From Saprospiraceae bacterium (GTDB lineage: Bacteria > Bacteroidota > Bacteroidia > Chitinophagales > Saprospiraceae): a stretch of DNA of 64,000 nt. Made by a program: the position numbers and the translations under genes. The DNA lies in assembly GCA_019187365.1 (NCBI GenBank), contig JABARE010000002.1:124001-188000 (forward strand), read 5' to 3'. The stretch's first letter is position 1, and each line of letters starts with the position of its first letter. The notes under the pieces are model-generated. The model did not search any database. It saw only the letters and a program-made list of their open reading frames with translations, and was not told the DNA's origin. Shown in pieces: positions 17,401 through 23,060 of this stretch.

Positions 17401-19743
17401 AGGCCCATTTTGAACATTGAGTTGAAAATGAAGATCATACCCTCCCGTCAACGGGTTGCAGGGTGTAACTGCGAGATCCGCAATGGAAAGGGTGCAGGGA
17501 AGCTGGGGAATAAATCCAAAATCAAAAGAATGGTCATTCTGTCCGTTGATGCCGGTTCGCACGGAAGCAACCACTGTGTTTAGCGGTCCCGGATGACCGT
17601 CGCTATCCGTTTGGTCGTTGGCAGGGACGCCTGCATCCGGTAGGGTATTGGTGTAGAAGGCGAGGGAAGGATGGTTTGCGGCAATGCGCAATTGGTAATC
17701 TGATTCCGGTTTGAGCGCATTTATTCCATAGATCATGGAAAGTGGGTGCCGGGGATTTGCCGGCGCTTCTCCGTTGGAGAACAGGTATTGGCCCATTGCA
17801 TTGGTAAACGCAGTCGCGATAACGGTATCGCGTTGGAGCAATTCGACGACGACGTTGGGCATCGGCGGTTCGCTGGGGTCTTGCATGCCGTTCCCGTTGC
17901 GGTCTGCCCATACGTAATTTCCGATTTCTATGGGTGGTGGTTGGCTGTACACGTCAATGTCGCCCAAGGCATTTCCCTTGCCAATCAGGAGGCCGAAATC
18001 TTTCGGAATGATCACGTACCGGCGGTCCCAGTCGCCACTTTGGTTGTTGAGGTGAATGATGCCGCTGGTAAATTGGTCGAAGGGATCGACACAGGTGGTG
18101 GCTACCGTGCGGTAGCCAGGGCATAATGCAACGGCACCGTTAACGCTTTCGCGTTCTACGGGGAGGCCTGCCAGAGATACCGCGTGATCACCAAAATAAT
18201 ACTCTCCGCCACCCGGGCCAAAGCCCGTATTTTTTCCGGCGGTTTCGGAAAAGCCGTCATTTGCATTGTTTTCTAATGCGAATGTAGAAGTCGCCGGATC
18301 GTACCGTGCACGGAGTATGTCACCGAAACTAATGATCGTATGGATGCCGTGGCCGTCAAGGTCGTGTTGATTGATCCCGCCCTGCATGGAGTAACGGTCC
18401 ATGATCCCGAGGACCATCACATCGTCGCCGTCGAAGTCGATATCGGAAAGAACGGGTTGCGGATATTGGCAAAATACATCTCCTCCGTCGGGGCAGTCTC
18501 CATTCCATACATCGATCCACGGATTGAAATTGAATTTATTGGTAAATGCAGGAAAATCGAGAGGAAACCGGAGCACTTCTTCGAACGTGGCGGTCGAGGG
18601 ATGAAAAGCATAGACGTAGGCCGAAAGATCCGACGAACTTCCGCCACTGTGCGACGCATCGCACACCACTCCCAGATATACGACGCCGCGGTGCACCTTG
18701 ACGGCCCAGGGCCGGTAGGTGCCATGGGTGCAGCCGGGATCGGGAATGTCGAATGAATCTACGTCTTCGGGCCCGGGCACCTCACCCGGAACGTCGATGA
18801 ATACGGAATAGAGTTTGCGCGTGTACAGGCTCACGATGTACAGCGTCTTATCATCGTCGGAGATGTCCATTCCACCATATGAGATCTTGCCGATCTGACT
18901 GTAGGCCAACGAATCAGTTGATATGGGGGGAATGGCGACCGGCAGCATGCGCTGTGCATTGTCCGGGAAACCTCCTGAGGGCACACCGATGCTGTTGAGG
19001 TCGATCCAGGGCATTGCAGAGTTGCCCAACATGTCCAGCTGGTAAAGCCCACCGTAAGAAAGAGGACCGATGCCGGCGTGGCGTTTGAGCGCTGCGGAAG
19101 TATAAATTTTGCCGGTGCTTCGCTGAACGGAAACACCCCAGCAGCTGCCGATCTGACTGCCGGTGCCAAGAGAAGCGAGGTTGGCCGCCGCACCTCCATG
19201 TTGTGACTGGACGATTCCTGAAAAATTTTTACCACCAGTGGAATAGGGGAATTTTACAAAGGCATCAAACTCTTTGAATGCAGACGTCGTGTCGAGCGGA
19301 TCTCCCATGACGTAGCACGGTGTCAGTAATGAGGCGTCTGCGCAATGATCCGCAGGATAATTGATGCCATAGGAGAGGAAAGCCGTTCCCTCCATGATAA
19401 ATTGTACGGCTCCTCCGGAACCGTCGTCAGAAACATAGGCGGGTGCGGAAAAGTCAAAAGGCAGCGAATGAGCGAATTCAACGCGGTATGGCGCCGGATC
19501 GACGGGGTTGGCTTCAAAATGACCCTGCTCGTTGGTAATGCTCAGCATGGTGTTCCCCAAAGCCCCGGTTATGATGACCTGGACATCCGGTACGCCAGGT
19601 TCAAAATACGCTGCGGTGGAATCCCGCAACCCGTTCGCATTGTAATCTCTGAAAACCCGACCTGAGATTTGCCCGTAGAGAACCAGGTTGCCCCAGGTCA
19701 TAAAAAAGGCAATGCCTGCCAGGAAAGATGTGCGGTGTAGCAT
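11443..19743 (-). CDS. Giant multidomain surface protein with SdrD_B-like and DUF11 repeats and T9SS sorting domain
   Basis: The product has 2766 residues from the ATG at 19743 (a TTG at 19761 is upstream), with a signal peptide ending near LYGQ. After an SdrD_B-like module (about 30-100) comes a roughly 450-residue region with propeller-like stretches (GGLYQLDMLG, YGGMDISDDDKTLYIV). Further SdrD_B-like modules (GNYVWADRNGNGMQD, GNLVWHDRNGNGIQD, SGYVWLDNSKDGIQQ) lie near 606, 2316 and 2431. Three repeats of about 150 residues with TYTL-type strands and EDD/DDD motifs begin near 1037, 1187 and 1339. Five DUF11 repeats of about 165 residues, each opening with DLALxK and containing YNQG, begin near 1491, 1655, 1826, 1989 and 2153, and are joined by aspartate-rich calcium-binding-like linkers. 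The last 80 residues are a T9SS type A sorting domain. It is probably a long surface fibre or adhesin. Confidence 0.92.
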   Translation of the reverse strand: MLHRTSFLAGIAFFMTWGNLVLYGQISGRVFRDYNANGLRDSTAAYFEPGVPDVQVIITGALGNTMLSITNEQGHFEANPVDPAPYRVEFAHSLPFDFSAPAYVSDDGSGGAVQFIMEGTAFLSYGINYPADHCADASLLTPCYVMGDPLDTTSAFKEFDAFVKFPYSTGGKNFSGIVQSQHGGAAANLASLGTGSQIGSCWGVSVQRSTGKIYTSAALKRHAGIGPLSYGGLYQLDMLGNSAMPWIDLNSIGVPSGGFPDNAQRMLPVAIPPISTDSLAYSQIGKISYGGMDISDDDKTLYIVSLYTRKLYSVFIDVPGEVPGPEDVDSFDIPDPGCTHGTYRPWAVKVHRGVVYLGVVCDASHSGGSSSDLSAYVYAFHPSTATFEEVLRFPLDFPAFTNKFNFNPWIDVWNGDCPDGGDVFCQYPQPVLSDIDFDGDDVMVLGIMDRYSMQGGINQHDLDGHGIHTIISFGDILRARYDPATSTFALENNANDGFSETAGKNTGFGPGGGEYYFGDHAVSLAGLPVERESVNGAVALCPGYRTVATTCVDPFDQFTSGIIHLNNQSGDWDRRYVIIPKDFGLLIGKGNALGDIDVYSQPPPIEIGNYVWADRNGNGMQDPSEPPMPNVVVELLQRDTVIATAFTNAMGQYLFSNGEAPANPRHPLSMIYGINALKPESDYQLRIAANHPSLAFYTNTLPDAGVPANDQTDSDGHPGPLNTVVASVRTGINGQNDHSFDFGFIPQLPCTLSIADLAVTPCNPLTGGYDLHFQLNVQNGPVGDLLISLSTGENRRIRGQANGNVDVLFSNLKAEGNSQVGIHAQFVFDAQCVLDSTGVFDQPVSCCPSERFLCENREGLIQLLAPAGMQHYTWRDSTTQTTVGNSQVLLIDKDFAGLSDGYEAYYFEAIDTNGDTLVQHCRNRVAVIPCCALQINTFIQTECNNNNTVNDPSDDWFAVLVSASNPDAGPSSTYEVLHKGKLLETVPYGSHIVVGMAPDIDFLADGTSIYKLEIRDSDQPECLDSAFTVPSSCPRPQINVRKELFSNTIQSDASHTIVYRIEVENQGSETGSYTLTDAPAFDDDIVIQAAFYTTNILGKGGSALLGTGPWTLVSNQLIGPGFMHVVYLTVNVRMRLDSGSPGDQHYSACSESLPTSGQGLFNRALLDIDGDNSYDLADTSCTDIPFLEIEKSLRRIQQTSVRNYQIEYLVTVSNRGGANGTYNLVDRPSFDDDVAILQASYASNAAAGGALPTLIPVNGWVLANNASVSPGSIDSFRIFLSLEMDLSAGSTGDNAYRKCGTGNPLVPRIGEGLFNYAGIDLTGDFRPEKRDTTCDDLPQVHHEKTLLSQTHRPDGSIDLLYLVRAFNLGGAAGTYTLHDFPLFEDDAVIREATYSTNNGPNLPLDLAPGVAGWQLAGNRSLAGFGADSFLVSVNANLDYATASPGDNRYQGCNATGDHAAEAGNGLFNESVLDVNADGIADQRDTVCTDYGFYDLALRKVEITSTTARNGDFVAFRIAVYNQGSLPAFNIRVLDYLPKTYTVDPLLNAPWTRVDDSTLQTLIPQLAPGDSALIDLIVRVFAGFNNVHAVINAAEIAGFETLNTLYPNDIDSAPDDDRTNDNPVLPDDPNDNKLTGHRKINPAEDEDDHDVATTIIFDLALRKKNAGTIATGFHQKVDFQVWVYNQGNIPSQNITLVDYIPRGFAFHAADNPSWTDIGNEMVTSFIPDIILPGDSLVRVITLELLPANNPQDYVNMAEVKTAFIVTLHHILNILQDDFDSVHDMIIDNDAGGQIGTPTDDHIEDDGNDANGDGITDEDDKDPATAFVWDLALKKVVLTPKPHNAYQDIEFGIWVYNQGTDTAGRIWLRDYPGNAFVFESQKNPGWTQNGSLLEYDLLLRLVPGDSVQVRLILHLTPAENPMDYINYAEITASENAQGVDRTGKDFDSREASDGANERLVKPGNPGDDDLLSSEREGNEDDHDPASPSIFDLALSKYCHAKLPVRYGDTLPFSVTIVNQGLVPVSQINIADHLPEGLRWVSNPGWTYDGGSHTAGISVDTLLFPGDSVHIGYFLKLQTDAGGLLPLENIAEISGAIDNGGIFYTRDFDGFFDVDKSNDAGGRPFTPSDNFRSDDGKDSDGDGIADEDDHDPAVPLVHDLALRKYLTAMRSDTAVFRIAVYNQGNVPVSQVVIADYLNTGYQWLPGQNPGWTQQGGRAEYTIRKTLAEAEADSVEIQMLLLPGRPLPEYYNWAEIIQAIDTSGLDISLLDADSRPGSDADHERSVIADDPRDNDLHGGGLSALEDEDDHDVAGAGLTASLGNLVWHDRNGNGIQDKGEEGIAHVRVDLCNADTREPVQSQLTNADGYYLFVHLFPGRYFVKFTPPEGYSLSRANAGNDAIDSDGGSDNGTNATPTTELSAGEEDLSLDQGLYKCVPISGYVWLDNSKDGIQQIDETGINGLSVYLYRKPGNVLYAKTKTYSNNVRFQHDGYYQFCAEPGSYYIRIPKLNGFILSPALSGNDPTHDSDFTQENGPWTTRTVAGLSCDVISDLSGAVFNPSFGIAVDPDLIALYQEDLELSTELPNEILLSVEKRDDALPVLRWQSTAVPCPILYSIERSGPAHATFELLDVLSIQPNEENTDCVFSSTIFSSNEEGLHHFRIRGMDKHQRFVTSNEVSTYLKAGADSPGFSFYPNPAYGRIYLQSSLSPEFTLRLSLRDAAGREILSKTLPTERTSYPLEIELADAPPGWYTIELQCDGVRMRKPLTILR
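13873..13886. repeat. Internal copy of the CAAACGTTCGTTAG motif
   Basis: This 14-base sequence is identical to 20892-20905 and is the reverse complement of 11391-11404. It lies inside the coding region of the giant gene, so it is constrained by the protein (WSNERLVK region on the opposite strand) but is still unlikely to recur by chance. Confidence 0.6.
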
Positions 19744-20012
19744 ATTTTCAATTAACCCCAACCTGAGCAGGCAATAACTATGCCATCAAATGTTAAATTT
19801 ATTACATGTGTTCGCAGAGTTTTGGTAATGAAGGCATTAAAATTTTTTTAGATGAGTCACTTTATTTTGAAGACGGACACTGAACTTCACACAGGGGACT
19901 GTTTGTAAAGTTTGTGTAAACAAATGCAATTGATTTTAGCTAAAATCAGACATTGCGCTCCTAAATGCGGGCAGGTATGCTAATTATATGGGGAATGGTT
20001 AAAGGCGGCTGT
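19744..20012. promoter_or_regulatory. Upstream region of the giant gene with an 18-bp perfect palindrome
   Basis: TGATTTTAGCTAAAATCA at 19931-19948 is a perfect palindrome about 190 bases upstream of the giant gene and 65 bases past the rfbA stop. It has no T-run on either side, so it looks more like an operator than a terminator. A TTAACATTTG on the minus strand near 19785 is a near match to a -7 element (one base too many in the spacer). Confidence 0.4.
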
Positions 20013-20873
20013 TTACGCAAGCAACTTCTTCAGGTATTGCCCGTAGCTGCTTTTTTCGAGCTTGTTGGCGAGCACTTTCAGTTGTTCTTTTCCAATGAAG
20101 CCCATGAGGTAAGCGATTTCTTCCGGACATCCGATCTTGAGGCCCTGACGCTGTTCGATCAGCTGGATAAAGAGTGAAGCCTGCATCAGCGACTCGTGTG
20201 TTCCGGTGTCGAGCCATGCAATGCCGCGCCCCATGATGCCCACGCTGAGTTGATTGCGGCGAAGGTATTCGCGGTTTACATCCGTGATCTCGTATTCGCC
20301 GCGCGCTGATGGCTGTAGGTTTTCAGCAATGGAGACGACGGAATGGTCGTAGAAATAGATTCCCGGAACCGCGTAATTCGATTTGGGCTGTTTTGGCTTT
20401 TCTTCTATGCTGACGACTTTGTGCTGAGCATCGAATTCCACGACCCCATAGCGCTCGGGGTCAGCAACCGGATAGGCAAAAATGACGGCACCTTCCGGAT
20501 TCATCTTGCTGCGCAACAGTTCCGGAAATTTGCTGCCGTAAAACAGGTTATCGCCAAGAATGAGGCAAACAGAATCCTCCCCGATGAAAGATTTTCCAAG
20601 TACGAAAGCCTGCGCGAGTCCGTTGGGCTCAGCCTGGGGAACGTACGAAAGCGATATGCCCAGTTGCGAACCATCTCCGAGCAGGGAACGGAATTTGGGC
20701 AGGTCTTCGGGAGTCGAGATGATCAGGATCTCGCGAATGCCAGCCAGCATCAGCGTTGAAAGAGGATAGTAAATCATGGGTTTGTCGTACACCGGCATGA
20801 GCTGTTTGCTCATGACCAGCGTAAGAGGGTAAAGCCGCGTTCCGTTTCCTCCTGCAAGTATGATTCCCTTCAT
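20013..20873 (-). CDS. rfbA: Glucose-1-phosphate thymidylyltransferase
   Basis: The protein has 286 residues, the usual RmlA length. It starts with the nucleotide-binding signature [17 protein letters not shown], and has the sugar-binding [10 protein letters not shown] and the loop [20 protein letters not shown]. It joins dTTP and glucose-1-phosphate to dTDP-glucose, the first step toward dTDP-rhamnose and other deoxy sugars. No rfbB, rfbC or rfbD gene is in this window, although the rightward sugar operon at 5283-11346 encodes an epimerase and aminotransferase that could use a dTDP sugar. It lies 69 bases downstream of the Hpt gene on the same strand; that gap holds an inverted-repeat motif at 20891-20910. 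Confidence 0.95.
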   Translation of the reverse strand: MKGIILAGGNGTRLYPLTLVMSKQLMPVYDKPMIYYPLSTLMLAGIREILIISTPEDLPKFRSLLGDGSQLGISLSYVPQAEPNGLAQAFVLGKSFIGEDSVCLILGDNLFYGSKFPELLRSKMNPEGAVIFAYPVADPERYGVVEFDAQHKVVSIEEKPKQPKSNYAVPGIYFYDHSVVSIAENLQPSARGEYEITDVNREYLRRNQLSVGIMGRGIAWLDTGTHESLMQASLFIQLIEQRQGLKIGCPEEIAYLMGFIGKEQLKVLANKLEKSSYGQYLKKLLA

Positions 20874-20890
20874 AAGTAATCAATTTATTG

Positions 20891-20910
20891 ACAAACGTTC
20901 GTTAGTATTA
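20891..20910. repeat. Right copy of the 20-bp inverted repeat, upstream of rfbA
   Basis: ACAAACGTTCGTTAGTATTA is the exact reverse complement of 11386-11405 and lies 18-37 bases upstream of the rfbA start. It is near-palindromic around AACGTT, so it could also be an operator for a TetR-like regulator. Confidence 0.65.
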
Positions 20911-20942
20911 ACGTCATCGCGTTATTTTCTCCGGATTCCTGG

Positions 20943-21293
20943 TTACAGGTCGTCGCCGAGAAGGGATAGAGCGCGGAGTTCGTTTATGGTTTTTTCGCGA
21001 AAATCTGCCAACCGGTCAATGTCTTTTGTAAAAATGGTTCCTTGTTTATCTAGCGTTGCCAGTACTTCTTCACAGCCGCGAATGGCTTCGGAATATCCCA
21101 GCATGAAAAAATTCGTTTTCAGTTCGTGTAGGGTGTTGAACAGGCCTTTCCCATCGTTTGCCGACTGCCGGTGGCGGAGGATCCCGATCTTGGTTTCCGT
21201 ATCATCAACCCATTCACGTAGCAATTCTGAAATCATTGCCGGGTCGTTGATGCAGATATCGGAGAGGTAGCGCGTGTCAATTGAGATTGCCAT
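20943..21293 (-). CDS. Hpt-domain phosphotransfer protein
   Basis: The frame is open upstream to 21410, but ATG 21293 gives a compact 116-residue product. It is predicted all-helical, with the histidine phosphotransfer signature LHELKTNFFMLG around residues 57-68, matching the HxLKxxxxxxG pattern of Hpt domains; His58 would be the phosphorylation site. No other domain is present, so it is a stand-alone phosphotransfer module that would pass phosphate between a hybrid kinase and a receiver. Neither partner is encoded in this run. Its start overlaps the end of the upstream small gene by 17 bases, which indicates translational coupling. Confidence 0.75.
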   Translation of the reverse strand: MAISIDTRYLSDICINDPAMISELLREWVDDTETKIGILRHRQSANDGKGLFNTLHELKTNFFMLGYSEAIRGCEEVLATLDKQGTIFTKDIDRLADFREKTINELRALSLLGDDL

Positions 21294-21660
21294 AAGCTGT
21301 GTAAAGTTGCTCCCCGCGCGGGTAAAAAATAAATTGCGCGCCAAGTTCGGAAAGAACAAACAGACAAAAATGGTGATCGTGCTGTTTGTACAATTCTCGA
21401 AATGCATCAATCTTGTCGGGTTCGATGAGGTTTTTTAGTGAAAACTCTTCGAGGCTGGATGCATGCACGGACCAGTTACCTGGACCCTCGCCCGCATCAA
21501 TGAGCTTTACGCCCATGGCCAGTTCCTGCTGGTGTAGGATGAAGATGGGATAGTTGGTCACTTCCTGGTCGAGCATGATGTCCAATGCGCCATTGAGTGC
21601 TTTGCGATAGCGCTTCAGGTCTTCTTCCAGTTGCAGATATTTGCCGATGGCGTCGCTCAT
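21277..21660 (-). CDS. Conserved-looking small protein of unknown function
   Basis: The start is placed at ATG 21658-21660, which overlaps the rlmD stop by four bases; the frame is open further upstream, inside rlmD. The 127-residue product has an N-terminal helix (YLQLEEDLKRYRKALN), a central segment with PIFILHQQELAMGVKLID, and a C-terminal part with HHFCLFVLSELGAQFIFYP. There is no signal peptide or membrane segment. I do not recognise the family. The overlap with rlmD on one side and with the Hpt gene on the other (17 bases) suggests it is expressed with both and may work with the Hpt protein. Confidence 0.7.
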   Translation of the reverse strand: MSDAIGKYLQLEEDLKRYRKALNGALDIMLDQEVTNYPIFILHQQELAMGVKLIDAGEGPGNWSVHASSLEEFSLKNLIEPDKIDAFRELYKQHDHHFCLFVLSELGAQFIFYPRGEQLYTAYGNLN

Positions 21661-23060
21661 CTGCACAAAGATAACAAGGCTACACTTTCGACGTGGTTGG
21701 TATGCGGGAACATATCGACCGGACGCACTCTTTCTAGCTGGTAACGGGGGGAGAGCCATTCGATGTCGCGGGCCTGCGTGGCGGGATTGCAACTCACATA
21801 GACGATTTTTTCCGGAGCGAGTTCCAACAGCCCGGTGCAGACTTTTGGATGGAGCCCCAGCCTTGGAGGGTCCACTACGACGATGTCGGGAGCGCCGCAG
21901 TTTTTAGCCCAGGCTGGAAGGTCGAGTTGTTCTGCTTCCGCCACGTGGAATTCGCAGTTCGACAAACCGTTTGCCGCTGCATTCCTGCGCGCATCGTCGA
22001 TGGCTTCCGGAACGGTTTCCACACCCGTTATGCGGGCCGCATTGCGGGCGAGATAGATGCCAATGCTGCCCACACCACAGTATAGATCAAGCACATGTTC
22101 TTTTCCAGTGAGGGAACAATAGCTGTCCACCAGTTGAAACAATTTTGCAGCCTGACGGCTATTGGTCTGGAAAAAGGAAGAAGGACCAACCAGAAACTGC
22201 GCGTGGTCCAGGGTTTCGGAAAGGTAGGATTCTCCGAAAATCTTCTGAAAAGGGAGACCATAAAGACTGTCGTTCAGCCTGGGGTTGTGAACGGTATACA
22301 TGCTGCAAATCGAAGGAAAGGCGTCCCTCAAGGCAGTGGACAGTTGAGCAATTTTTTCCGGCTCTTCCTTTCCAAGCGTCAAAATGCACATGAATTCACC
22401 GCGAAGGTTGCTGCGGAGCATCAGACTGCGCAACAATCCCTCGTGCCTGCGGATGTCGTAAAACTCCAATGCATGCTTTTGTGTGTATTCCCGAACAAAA
22501 TTGCGAATGGCGTTGCTGTCACCACCCTGATGATGGCAGTGCCGGATGTCGATTACTTTATTAAAATTTCCCGGGCGGTGGAAACCAAGAGCACCGCCGG
22601 AATCATCGTCTGCTGCAGTTCCGGGGACCTCATACCAGCGACTGGTTGAAAAACTGAATTCAAGCTTGTTGCGGTAATACTGGGTCTCGGCCGCCGGAAG
22701 GATGGGTTCCAGAGGAGGGGTTTCAATTTTTGCAATCCGCTGCATCGCATCGAGTACCCAGCGCTCTTTTTGGCGGAGTTGCTCCAGGTAAGCGATGTGT
22801 TGCCAACTGCATCCTCCGCAGTGGCCGAAATGAGCGCAGTGCGGTTCGGTGCGATGGGCCGAACCTTCCACCAGGTGCTCTACCCGCCCATACCAGCTTC
22901 CTTTGCGTTTGTGTAAAAGCAGAACGTCGGCCACATCTCCAGGTGCTCCTCTTTCAACAAATACAACCATGCCCTCGGGGGTTCGTCCAACAGACATGCC
23001 GTTGTGTGCAATCCCGGTGATGTTTGTGCGAACGGTCTTTTTAATTTTATTCTTTCTCAT
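21657..23060 (-). CDS. rlmD: 23S rRNA (uracil-5-)-methyltransferase, RlmD/RumA family
   Basis: The protein has 467 residues. An N-terminal TRAM-like domain (about 10-65) is followed by the 4Fe-4S cysteine cluster CAHFGHCGGC (C-x5-C-x2-C) near residue 75. A central RNA-recognition region leads to a C-terminal SAM methyltransferase with motif I VLDLYCGVGSIGIYLA, VVDPPRLGL and the catalytic nucleophile in IVYVSCNP. The family makes 5-methyluridine in 23S rRNA (U1939 in E. coli). Assignment to RlmD rather than RlmC or TrmA rests on the TRAM domain and Fe-S cysteines. It overlaps the PorE-like gene upstream by 14 bases and the small gene downstream by 4. Confidence 0.92.
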   Translation of the reverse strand: MRKNKIKKTVRTNITGIAHNGMSVGRTPEGMVVFVERGAPGDVADVLLLHKRKGSWYGRVEHLVEGSAHRTEPHCAHFGHCGGCSWQHIAYLEQLRQKERWVLDAMQRIAKIETPPLEPILPAAETQYYRNKLEFSFSTSRWYEVPGTAADDDSGGALGFHRPGNFNKVIDIRHCHHQGGDSNAIRNFVREYTQKHALEFYDIRRHEGLLRSLMLRSNLRGEFMCILTLGKEEPEKIAQLSTALRDAFPSICSMYTVHNPRLNDSLYGLPFQKIFGESYLSETLDHAQFLVGPSSFFQTNSRQAAKLFQLVDSYCSLTGKEHVLDLYCGVGSIGIYLARNAARITGVETVPEAIDDARRNAAANGLSNCEFHVAEAEQLDLPAWAKNCGAPDIVVVDPPRLGLHPKVCTGLLELAPEKIVYVSCNPATQARDIEWLSPRYQLERVRPVDMFPHTNHVESVALLSLCR

